This document shows, in pieces, positions 35,417 through 41,197 of a DNA stretch of 41,197 nucleotides (within the stretch, counting starts at the first letter, position 1; every line of letters starts with the position of its first letter). The position numbers and the translations under genes are program-made. This stretch comes from Phycisphaerales bacterium (GTDB lineage Bacteria > Planctomycetota > Phycisphaerae > Phycisphaerales > SM1A02), in the NCBI GenBank assembly GCA_028823105.1, contig JAPKCC010000016.1, positions 1 to 41,197 of the forward strand. Direction: 5' to 3'. The notes below the pieces were generated by a model, which was given only the letters and a program-made list of their open reading frames with translations, did no database searches and was not told where the DNA came from.

Positions 35417-35439
35417 CCGTCCCCCATGGGACGGTTTTT
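35417..35439 (+). terminator. Intrinsic terminator directly after a promoter
   Basis: Perfect 7-bp stem CCGTCCC/GGGACGG with a four-base loop, followed by TTTTTCTT. It starts only 11 bases after the -10 hexamer. It may end transcripts from upstream or act as an attenuator in the tRNA-Thr/tuf leader. Confidence 0.75.
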
Positions 35440-35540
35440 CTTCAGCGGTCGTCGAGCTCTACCGACAATCGCCTAGATCGCGTGGGTGGTCCGTCCGCCC
35501 GACAAGTTGATGATTGGCGGTGCTTCGGCACCCGTTCCAT

Positions 35541-35612
35541 GCCGCCGTAGCTCAGTGGTAGAGCACACCCTTGGTAAGGGTGAGGTCACGGGTTCGAGTC
35601 CCGTTGGCGGCT
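35541..35612 (+). tRNA. tRNA-Thr (anticodon GGT)
   Basis: Complete cloverleaf. Acceptor GCCGCCG pairs with TGGCGGC (one G-T), D-arm GCTC/GAGC, anticodon stem CACCC/GGGTG with loop TTGGTAA (anticodon GGT, reading ACC), T-arm ACGGG/CCCGT with TTCGAGT. CCA is not encoded. The position just before tuf is the classical one for tRNA-Thr. Confidence 0.96.
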
Positions 35613-35794
35613 TCAAGAATCTACGGGAATGGCCATGTGATTCATGTGGTGCATTCCTAATCGGAACCCGACTGAAGGTGGTCGGGCAAAACCCCTCCGG
35701 AGGAATGGTCCACGAACGGACCGGAACTCCAACCGTCGATCGCCGTCCGGTCACACACTGACTCTGATGGCGCGAATTCAGGAGATGCCCGCAG

Positions 35795-37006
35795 ATGGCA
35801 AAGGAAGTCTTCAAGCGGACCAAGCCGCACGTCAACGTGGGCACCATCGGTCACGTCGATCATGGCAAGACCACGCTCACCGCAGCAATCACCACGGTTC
35901 AAGCGGCGAAGGGCCTTGCAAAGCCGATTGCCTACGACGAAGTCGCGAAAGCGTCCGAGTCGGAAGGTCGTCGAGACCCCACCAAGATCCTCACGATCGC
36001 GACCAGTCACGTCGAGTACGAGTCGGAAAACCGGCACTATGCGCACGTTGACTGCCCCGGTCACGCCGATTACGTAAAGAACATGATCACCGGCGCCGCC
36101 CAGATGGACGGCGCGATTCTGGTGGTCTCAGCTTCCGACGGCCCGATGCCTCAGACTCGCGAGCACATCCTGCTCGCTCGTCAGGTCGGTGTCCCGAGAA
36201 TGGTCGTGTTCCTCAACAAGTGCGACCTCGTCGATGACGAGGAACTCCTCGAGCTCATCGAGCTTGAGGTTCGCGAACTGATGACCAAGTACGACTTCCC
36301 CGGCGACGACGGCCCGGTCATTCGTGGTGCGGCTTTCCCCGCACTCTCGAACCCCGAAGATGCCGAGAAGAGCGCGTGTATCGGAGAGCTTCTTGAAGCC
36401 CTCGATACCTACATCGAAGAGCCGGTGCGGGAAACCGACAAGCCCTTCCTGATGTCCATCGAAGACGTCTTCTCGATCAAGGGTCGCGGTACCGTCGCGA
36501 CCGGCCGAATCGAGCGTGGCATCATCAAGGTCGGAGACGACGCCGAGATCGTCGGCCTCTCCGCCGAGACACTCAAGACGACCGTTACCGGCGTCGAGAT
36601 GTTCCAGAAGACCCTTGACGAGGGACGAGCCGGCGATAACGTCGGTTGCCTTCTTCGTGGTGTCGAAAAGGAGCAGATCCAGCGTGGTCAGGTGCTGGGC
36701 AAGCCCGGCAGCATCAAGCCTCACACCAAGTTCCAGGGTCAGGTCTATGTCCTGACCAAGGAAGAGGGTGGTCGCCACACGCCGTTCTTCTCCGGCTACA
36801 AGCCCCAGTTCTACTTCCGTACCACGGACATCACCGGCAAGCTCACCCTCTTGGGTGGTGCTGAAATGTGCATGCCCGGCGATAACGTTGAACTCGAGGT
36901 CGACCTCGAGGGCAAGGGCGTCGCGATGGAAGTAGGCGTTCGTTTCGCAGTTCGCGAAGGTGGCCGAACCGTCGGCTCCGGCGTGGTTACCGCGATCGTC
37001 GAGTGA
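35795..37006 (+). CDS. tuf: Elongation factor Tu with altered switch I
   Basis: 403 residues; AGGAG at 35780-35784 precedes the ATG. GTPase motifs: GHVDHGKT (19-26), DCPGH (86-90) and NKCD (about 141-144); domains 2 and 3 are standard ([32 protein letters not shown]). The effector loop is not standard. Where other bacteria have the signature ending RGITI before NTSHVEY, this protein has a longer stretch with [10 protein letters not shown] before ATSHVEY. The Thr that binds magnesium (here Thr67) is kept, but the Arg-Gly before it is replaced and extra residues are inserted. I recall similar loops in other planctomycete EF-Tu proteins. It delivers aminoacyl-tRNA to the ribosome. Confidence 0.98.
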   Translation: MAKEVFKRTKPHVNVGTIGHVDHGKTTLTAAITTVQAAKGLAKPIAYDEVAKASESEGRRDPTKILTIATSHVEYESENRHYAHVDCPGHADYVKNMITGAAQMDGAILVVSASDGPMPQTREHILLARQVGVPRMVVFLNKCDLVDDEELLELIELEVRELMTKYDFPGDDGPVIRGAAFPALSNPEDAEKSACIGELLEALDTYIEEPVRETDKPFLMSIEDVFSIKGRGTVATGRIERGIIKVGDDAEIVGLSAETLKTTVTGVEMFQKTLDEGRAGDNVGCLLRGVEKEQIQRGQVLGKPGSIKPHTKFQGQVYVLTKEEGGRHTPFFSGYKPQFYFRTTDITGKLTLLGGAEMCMPGDNVELEVDLEGKGVAMEVGVRFAVREGGRTVGSGVVTAIVE

Positions 37007-37026
37007 TACCGAATTGATCGGTGTTT

Positions 37027-37050
37027 GGAGCCCGGCTTCGGCCGGGCTCC
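37027..37050. other. Ultra-stable C(UUCG)G hairpin between tuf and rpmG
   Basis: Perfect 10-bp stem GGAGCCCGGC/GCCGGGCTCC closed by a TTCG tetraloop, 20 bases after the tuf stop. No T-tract follows. It probably stabilises or delimits the tuf message rather than ending transcription. Confidence 0.7.
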
Positions 37051-37125
37051 GACCCCGACTCGACGGTTCGATGAGGCCATCCGGCCTTGCAGTCAATTGA
37101 GAGACCCCAGAAGGGTGATGCGGCA

Positions 37126-37305
37126 ATGGCCAAGAGAGCACAGAATCGTGAGTTCGTCTGGCTTCAGTGCACCGAGACCGGTGAGCTGAACTATCGAACC
37201 AATATTCGCGTTAAGGGCGGTATCGACGAGAAGGTCAAGGAGGGCTTCAAGAAGTACTCCCCCTCTCTTCGAAAGCACACTCTGCACAAGATCAAGCGGA
37301 AGTGA
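37126..37305 (+). CDS. rpmG: 50S ribosomal protein L33
   Basis: 59 residues from the ATG at 37126, with AAGGGTG upstream. An in-frame ATG 39 bp earlier would add a non-homologous leader. The sequence MAKRAQNREFVWLQCTETGE, the NYRT segment and the basic C-terminus (LRKHTLHKIKRK) fit L33. Only one cysteine is present, so this is the zinc-free form rather than the four-cysteine form. It stands between tuf and tRNA-Trp, as in many bacteria. Confidence 0.95.
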   Translation: MAKRAQNREFVWLQCTETGELNYRTNIRVKGGIDEKVKEGFKKYSPSLRKHTLHKIKRK

Positions 37306-37357
37306 TCGGCGATTCTGGTCGCGGCCTCGGCCCCGGCTTCTGCCGCATCAACCTCCT

Positions 37358-37430
<73 letters not shown>

Positions 37431-37508
37431 TTTCCAGACCGAATGCGGATCCACCTGACGGATTCGAATGGTCCGCTCCAGTCTTTGTTCATAGTTGGAA
37501 TGTACGCA

Positions 37509-37922
37509 ATGTCAACGGCGATCTACAAAAAGGGCCAGGGCCACTGGACTCGGCAAATGTCCACGATCGCCGGCGGGCTCATTGTCCTGCTTGGCGCGAT
37601 GTGGTTCGCCGACTTTTTTAAGAACTCCGGTTGGTTCGAACTGGATCCAATCTACTTCCGAGCGATTGCTGGCGTCCTCTGGGTCGGTGTCTTCGGATTC
37701 TTCCTGTACTACTTCATCTGGCTCAAGCCACGGTCGGTCGATTTTCTCGTGGCCACCGAGTCCGAGATGAAGAAAGTGAACTGGTCCTCCCGCCGCGAGG
37801 TGGTCGGATCGACGATCGTGGTGATCGCGCTTTCAGCCGGTATCGCCGGATTCTGCAAGGTGTGGGACCTGATCTTTGTCACGTTCTTCAGCGCCATCAA
37901 GGTGCTTGATACCCCGGCCTGA
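37509..37922 (+). CDS. secE: Protein translocase subunit SecE
   Basis: 137 residues from the ATG at 37509. An ATG at 37500 is possible, but then the only Shine-Dalgarno-like GGA would be too close. Three hydrophobic segments are seen: about 19-37, 52-75 and 101-130. The conserved SecE core is the amphipathic VDFLVATESEMKKVNWSSRR followed by EVVGSTIVVIALSAGI. SecE clamps SecY in the plasma-membrane translocon. The two N-terminal helices make it a three-helix form like that of E. coli. nusG follows. Confidence 0.93.
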   Translation: MSTAIYKKGQGHWTRQMSTIAGGLIVLLGAMWFADFFKNSGWFELDPIYFRAIAGVLWVGVFGFFLYYFIWLKPRSVDFLVATESEMKKVNWSSRREVVGSTIVVIALSAGIAGFCKVWDLIFVTFFSAIKVLDTPA

Positions 37923-37972
37923 TCACGACGGAGTTCATTCCGTCCCGGTCAATCGGGATTCGAGGTGCATTC

Positions 37973-38893
37973 ATGATCGTTTCCGATGAAAAGCCCATCG
38001 AGGGTGACCAGCAGAATCCAGTAGAGACTTCGGCGAACGACATGCCGGAGAAAGCCGACGTGTCGACCAAGCCGACCAAGCCGACGAAGTCGACGAAGTC
38101 GACGGCGACGAAGCCGGAGGTCAAGAAGCCCGAGGTCAAGAAGCGCACGCTCGCTTCTGGCCGCGAGGCGACGACGATCGTCGGTGGTCCGACGCTTGAG
38201 AACTTCGGCGGCGTCGCCACCCATCGCATCGTCAACGAGGCCCCTGATCGCCCGGCGACGGAATCAGGCGACAGCACGGACAGCGGTGAAGAGGTCCAAG
38301 GCGAATTCGATCCCGCGTCCGACCTGCCGATGTACCGACCCGGTTTCGACTGGTTCGTGCTGCGTGTCGCGAGCAACAAGGAATCGGGCGTTCGAGAGAC
38401 GCTGCTTCGCAAGGTCCAGATCGAAGGCATGGAGCATCTCGTCGGCCGAATCATGGTGCCGACCGAGAAGACCCAGTCGATCAAGGGCGGCGTGAGTCGC
38501 GTCTCTGAGACCAAGCTCTATCCCGGCTATGTGTTCGTCGAGATGTCGCTGGAATCCGACGGTCGAATCCCGCAGGACGTGTTCTTCCTCATCAAGGAGA
38601 CCACGGGCGTCGGTGATTTCGTCGGCACGGCCGGACGACCCACGCCGATGGCGGGCCACGAAGTCGAGAAAATGCTTTTCGACTCCCGGAAGCCCGACGA
38701 AGCACCGCAGGTCAAGATGGAATTCCAGCCCGGCGATCCGGTCACGATCAAGGAAGGCCCCTTCGAGAACTACGAAGGAACGGTCGACGAGGTCATGCCC
38801 GACAAGGGACTGGTTCGCATCCTGGTCACGATCTTTGGTCGCCAGGCTCCGATCGAACTCGAATACTGGCAGATCGCCAAGGCGGACGAATAG
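37973..38893 (+). CDS. nusG: Transcription antitermination factor NusG with long N-terminal extension
   Basis: 306 residues; GAGGTG precedes the ATG. The E. coli protein has 181. The NGN domain starts at about 124 (DWFVLRVASNKESGVRETLL), with KLYPGYVFVEM and a loop GVGDFVGTAGRPTPM. The KOW domain is at about 250-280 (FQPGDPVTIKEGPFENYEGT). Before the NGN domain lies an extension of about 120 residues of low complexity: Lys/Thr/Ser/Pro repeats, then an acidic Asp/Glu stretch. NusG binds the RNA polymerase clamp and links it to Rho or ribosomal S10. The extension may modify those contacts (inference). rplK, which normally follows, is absent. Confidence 0.96.
   Translation: MIVSDEKPIEGDQQNPVETSANDMPEKADVSTKPTKPTKSTKSTATKPEVKKPEVKKRTLASGREATTIVGGPTLENFGGVATHRIVNEAPDRPATESGDSTDSGEEVQGEFDPASDLPMYRPGFDWFVLRVASNKESGVRETLLRKVQIEGMEHLVGRIMVPTEKTQSIKGGVSRVSETKLYPGYVFVEMSLESDGRIPQDVFFLIKETTGVGDFVGTAGRPTPMAGHEVEKMLFDSRKPDEAPQVKMEFQPGDPVTIKEGPFENYEGTVDEVMPDKGLVRILVTIFGRQAPIELEYWQIAKADE
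38066..38146 (+). repeat. 9-bp and 15-bp tandem repeats in the nusG extension
   Basis: Four 9-bp units (ACCAAGCCG twice, ACGAAGTCG twice; 38066-38101) encode TKP, TKP, TKS, TKS. Two 15-bp units (38117-38131 and 38132-38146) encode EVKKP and EVKKR. Confidence 0.85.
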
Positions 38894-38940
38894 GTCGGAA
38901 GCGACGGGTTGTTTCCCTCGCCTCTCTTGAATCGATGCCG

Positions 38941-38963
38941 CCCGAGAGGCGTCTCTCGACGGG
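38941..38963. other. Hairpin after nusG
   Basis: CGAGAG/CTCTCG stem with a GCGT loop, extended by CC/GG pairs across a two-base bulge, 48 bases after the nusG stop. No T-tract follows, so if it ends transcription it would need Rho. Confidence 0.45.
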
Positions 38964-38987
38964 TGGCCCTTGGGCCTTCGGGAGCTC

Positions 38988-39017
38988 TTGGGGGAGGATG
39001 ATCCTCGCCGGTACACT
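38988..39017 (+). promoter_or_regulatory. Promoter with a palindrome in its spacer, before the lipoprotein gene
   Basis: TTGGGG (38988-38993), 18-base spacer, TACACT (39012-39017). The spacer holds GAGGATGATCCTC (38994-39006), a perfect 13-base palindrome with a central G, which is a candidate operator. Confidence 0.45.
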
Positions 39018-39043
39018 GGTGGCGCCTTCAGGGAGGCCTCTTC

Positions 39044-39850
39044 ATGCACAACACGCTTCACAGATTCCTCTGCCCCGTCCTCTTCCTCGCCCTCGGATTG
39101 TCGAGCGTCGGGTGCACGCCGCACGCCACATTCCCTTCCGACGGCGGCACCGAGTTTCTGGCTCCCGGGATGTATCCCGCCCCGCAGTTGATGGGCATGG
39201 GACTCAAGGCCACCTATGAGAAGACGGTTGGGGATCTTTCTCTGGTTCCCGCATCGGTCGAAGGTGAAGCAGCGGCCCTGCCGGCATTGGTGTACGCGCT
39301 CCCCGAAGGCGTCAGTAGTGGCGATTGGAAGCAGGTCGGAATCCAGACCGACATCGACAGTGCACGCGAAGCCACGCGGGCTGATGTCACGAATGGCACG
39401 CCGATCTGGGCGGTGAAACAACTTCGAATTCGTTCCAACCGAGCGGAAGTGGACGTCGTCTATCCGAGCGGTGGCGATCTGTACCAACTGGCGACCGTGA
39501 TCTTCAAGTCCGAGCCGTTCAGGCCGTTCAAGTTCGAGGCGTTCCAGCGTTGGTTGATTCCTGAAGACGCACCCGTCTGCCATCATCCCGTTGAAGTCGC
39601 GAATGCGAAGGCTGAAGCTGAAGCCGAGGCTGCTCGCAAGGCTGCGGAAGCGAAAGCGACCGCGGACGCTGAAGCCGAGGCTGCTCGCAAGGCCGCGGAA
39701 GCGAAAGCGACCGCGGATGCTGAAGCCGAGGCTGCCCGCAAGGCTGCGGAAGCGAAAGCGACCGCGGATGCTGAAGCCGAGGCTGCTCGCAAGGCCGCGG
39801 AAGAGAAAGCCACTGCAGATGCGGAAGCCGAAACCTCGGCCGCGGAATAA
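39044..39850 (+). CDS. Lipoprotein with repeated Ala/Glu/Lys helical tail, function unknown
   Basis: 268 residues; GGGAGG shortly before the ATG. Signal peptide and lipobox LSSVGC place Cys24 as the lipid-bearing residue. Residues 25-185 form a globular domain I do not recognise (start TPHATFPSDGG, strands IWAVKQLRIRSNRAEVDVVY). From about residue 190 the chain is a continuous charged helix of 17-residue repeats, AEAEAARKAAEAKATAD. This resembles the helical spacer of TolA and similar cell-envelope proteins and probably spans part of the periplasm. It lies where rplK would be expected, with its own promoter. Confidence 0.85.
   Translation: MHNTLHRFLCPVLFLALGLSSVGCTPHATFPSDGGTEFLAPGMYPAPQLMGMGLKATYEKTVGDLSLVPASVEGEAAALPALVYALPEGVSSGDWKQVGIQTDIDSAREATRADVTNGTPIWAVKQLRIRSNRAEVDVVYPSGGDLYQLATVIFKSEPFRPFKFEAFQRWLIPEDAPVCHHPVEVANAKAEAEAEAARKAAEAKATADAEAEAARKAAEAKATADAEAEAARKAAEAKATADAEAEAARKAAEEKATADAEAETSAAE
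39617..39833 (+). repeat. 51-bp tandem repeat, four copies plus a partial
   Basis: Copies begin at 39617, 39668, 39719 and 39770, with a degenerate fifth at 39821. Copies differ at a few third-codon positions, so the array is not brand new. Confidence 0.93.
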
Positions 39851-39940
39851 TCCCCGTCGTTCTCATGACGGCATCTTCCGCCGAGACATGGGAATCCGAT
39901 GACCAAGGCCGGTCGAATTCAGCAGGACCCGTCACATCAA

Positions 39941-39956
39941 TTCATGGATTCATGGA
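39941..39956. repeat. 8-bp direct repeat TTCATGGA, two copies
   Basis: Two adjacent perfect copies, with a third partial match (TTCGACGG) following, in the gap between the lipoprotein gene and ubiX. Confidence 0.6.
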
Positions 39957-39981
39957 TTCGACGGTAAGACCGCTCGGACAC

Positions 39982-40014
39982 CCCGTGTTCGGGTTCCCTG
40001 AGCACGGGTGCTCA
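39982..40014. other. Long imperfect hairpin upstream of ubiX
   Basis: CACCCCGTG pairs with CACGGGTG (one bulge), continued by TCGGG/CCTGA around a TTC loop. No T-tract follows. It may be the end of the lipoprotein message. Confidence 0.4.
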
Positions 40015-40032
40015 TCGAGGAACTGATCGACG

Positions 40033-40692
40033 ATGAATGACTCCACGAATCCTCCGTCTGGAAATAATGCTCCCGCTTCGAAGACACCACGTCGCATCAT
40101 CGTGGGAATTACCGGAGCGAGCGGCGCGTGCTACGCGGTTCGGGTGATCGAACTCCTCGCCGCGTGTGGAATCGAGACGCACATCGCGTGTTCCAGCCTC
40201 GGGAGACGACTTCTGGCCGAAGAGATGGGAATCACCCAGTTGGATCCGGATGCCCTGAGCGGGGGTCTTGGTGAACGACTCGTGATTCATCCGGGGAACG
40301 ACGTCGGGGCGGCCTGCGCCAGCGGCTCGTTCAAGCACGATGGAATGATTGTGGTTCCCGCGTCGAGCAATACGCTGGCGAAGATCGCGTACGGCATCAG
40401 CGATAACTTGGTGCAGCGAGCGGCCCAGGTGACGCTCAAGGAGCGTCGTCCATTGGTGATCGCTCATCGGGAGTCCCCGATCGGCATGGCGGAGATCGAA
40501 GCCATGCGGAAAGCCACACAGGCTGGAGCGATCGTGGCGCCGCTTTCCCCAGGTTTCTACCTCGAGCCGAACTCGATACAGGATCTCGTGGACTTCATGG
40601 CTGGCCGCCTTCTCGACCTCGTGGGGGTTGATCATGGCCTGCAGATCAGGTGGGACAAGCACCTCGAGTCGCGTCGTGTTCGTCCGGAGTGA
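40033..40692 (+). CDS. ubiX: Flavin prenyltransferase UbiX
   Basis: 219 residues, slightly longer than typical because of a 20-residue Ser/Asn/Pro N-terminus before RRIIVGITGASGACYAVRVI, the FMN-binding start. VVPASSNTLAKIAYGISDNL and LKERRPLVIAHRESP are the family's most conserved segments. UbiX joins dimethylallyl phosphate to reduced FMN to make the prenylated cofactor for UbiD decarboxylases. In this phylum that would most likely serve quinone synthesis. No ubiD lies in the window. Confidence 0.95.
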   Translation: MNDSTNPPSGNNAPASKTPRRIIVGITGASGACYAVRVIELLAACGIETHIACSSLGRRLLAEEMGITQLDPDALSGGLGERLVIHPGNDVGAACASGSFKHDGMIVVPASSNTLAKIAYGISDNLVQRAAQVTLKERRPLVIAHRESPIGMAEIEAMRKATQAGAIVAPLSPGFYLEPNSIQDLVDFMAGRLLDLVGVDHGLQIRWDKHLESRRVRPE

Positions 40693-41035
40693 AGCGTCCG
40701 GATAACGGCTGGATGATTCCTAGAATTTGAATAATTGTGACAGACTCACTTGCCCCTCGGCGGTCTGGTGTCACATTCCCAGAGTCCTGATTTTAGTTCG
40801 GGTGGCTCTTGAGACACCACGTAATTTCAGGGACGACATTTGGGAACGTAGAGGGAAAGGGACTCCACTACGACATCCTGAAGAGTTTTTCGCTCAGGCA
40901 TTGTGCACGATGCACTCTTGATGCTTGGCGATATCTGGCGAGGTTATCCCTCGTTGTGACGCTGTTCCAATGGTCTCCTCCGGGAAACTCGTTGGTGTCA
41001 CGATGAGTACGAGGGAAGAAGATTCCCTCTGCCCC
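40693..41035 (+). ncRNA. Candidate structured RNA ending at a strong terminator
   Basis: No believable protein is encoded here. Inverted repeats are dense. Hairpin A pairs TTGTGACAGAC (40735-40745) with GTCTGGTGTCAC (40763-40774). Hairpin B pairs CCCTCGTTGTGAC (40948-40960) with GTCACG and ACGAGGG (40999-41002 and 41009-41015) across a bulge. Hairpin C is GAGGGAA/TTCCCTC (41011-41029). A and B share the same end motifs (TTGTGAC and TGGTGTCAC). B and C compete for the same GAGGG. The segment leads straight into an intrinsic terminator. The 5' end is unknown; an AT-rich stretch at 40721-40736 could hold a -10. It could also be a long ubiX 3' untranslated region. Confidence 0.45.
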
Positions 41036-41082
41036 GGCCGCTCTGATCATGAGCAATCTTGATCAGGGCGGCCTCTTTTTTT
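41036..41082 (+). terminator. Very strong intrinsic terminator
   Basis: 14-bp stem (41036-41049 with 41060-41073, one G-T pair) containing TGATCA on both sides, a 10-base loop, then TCTTTTTTT. It is the strongest terminator in the window and points rightward. Confidence 0.93.
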
Positions 41083-41197
41083 GCGCTGCGGGGGCGGCTG
41101 CGCCTCCTCCTCGCTTTCTTGAATCGTTGCCCTCCTTCCTCGTGCGCTGCGGGGGCGGCTGCGCCTCCTCCTCGCTTTCTTGAATCGTTGCCCTCCT
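41082..41197. repeat. 61-bp tandem repeat, cut by the window end
   Basis: The segment beginning TGCGCTGCGGGGGCGGCTG at 41082 recurs identically at 41143, and the second copy is cut at 41197. The array therefore has at least 1.9 copies and may continue. A tandem array at a sequence end is what breaks short-read assemblies. Confidence 0.93.

Larger units (their letters stand above)
35058..35540. other. Intergenic region upstream of tRNA-Thr
   Basis: 483 bases with no believable coding frame. The right part has a promoter-like pair (35379-35406) and an intrinsic terminator hairpin (35417-35439). Confidence 0.6.

Noticed and set aside
36128-37141. Minus-strand frame of 337 codons opposite tuf
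   Set aside because: Mirror of the EF-Tu coding sequence; no start signal or homology.
38264-39586. Minus-strand frame of 440 codons opposite nusG and the lipoprotein gene
   Set aside because: Antisense to two supported genes and of shadow-like composition.
40727-41006. Two small plus-strand frames in the terminal non-coding region
   Set aside because: They start at TTG without ribosome-binding sites and overlap the inverted repeats of the candidate RNA.
41082-41197. CRISPR array
   Set aside because: The 61-bp units are directly adjacent and identical, with no variable spacers and no cas genes.

Overview
The window looks like a chromosomal segment (probably one assembly contig) of a planctomycete, most likely of the Phycisphaerae type. 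This is inferred from gene content, not from a marker-gene search. The pointers are a GC-rich sequence, a very large propeller/HEAT/PA14/cytochrome c membrane-bound dehydrogenase, a PEP-CTERM-like protein, a long-leader prepilin-like protein, and an EF-Tu whose switch I loop departs from the usual bacterial signature in a way I associate with this phylum. Nothing indicates a plasmid, phage, insertion sequence or CRISPR array.

Region 1 (1-9571) is a set of envelope genes: a truncated YceI-like protein, an unknown membrane zinc-ribbon protein, the 1239-residue dehydrogenase, an S41 lipoprotein protease with a PDZ domain, a PEP-CTERM-like secreted protein with a 9-bp repeat array upstream, and a chagasin-like protease-inhibitor lipoprotein. 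Region 2 (9572-15320) has two perfect parS sites and parB without parA, then flagellar genes: a small unknown gene, an oversized fliD and fliS.

Region 3 (15423-29688) is a surface-polysaccharide locus. It has glycosyltransferases, a Wzx-type flippase, a Wzy-like membrane protein, GDP-mannose dehydratase, a GDP-fucose synthase-type epimerase/reductase, a sugar formyltransferase, an exosortase-type polysaccharide deacetylase, a double GT2 enzyme, a WcaF-type acetyltransferase and an unknown exported protein. fcl-GT4-formyltransferase-deacetylase-GT2 run as one tightly coupled operon, with GTGA or TGATG junctions at three of the four gene boundaries. Together they could make a nucleotide sugar, assemble and modify a repeat unit, export it and polymerise it.

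Region 4 (29809-41197) is mainly housekeeping: cysS-coaE, rho, a prepilin-like gene, then tRNA-Thr, tuf, rpmG, tRNA-Trp, secE and nusG in the classical order. The expected rplK is missing after nusG; a repeat-tailed lipoprotein and ubiX follow instead. The last 500 bases hold no convincing protein gene but are dense in inverted repeats, end in a very strong intrinsic terminator, and run into a 61-bp tandem repeat cut by the window edge. This is the best candidate for an undescribed element (a structured RNA). A second theme is the recurrence of short 8-10-bp tandem repeats at gene starts and in leaders, including five TGATCA palindromes spaced exactly 10 bp apart upstream of rho.
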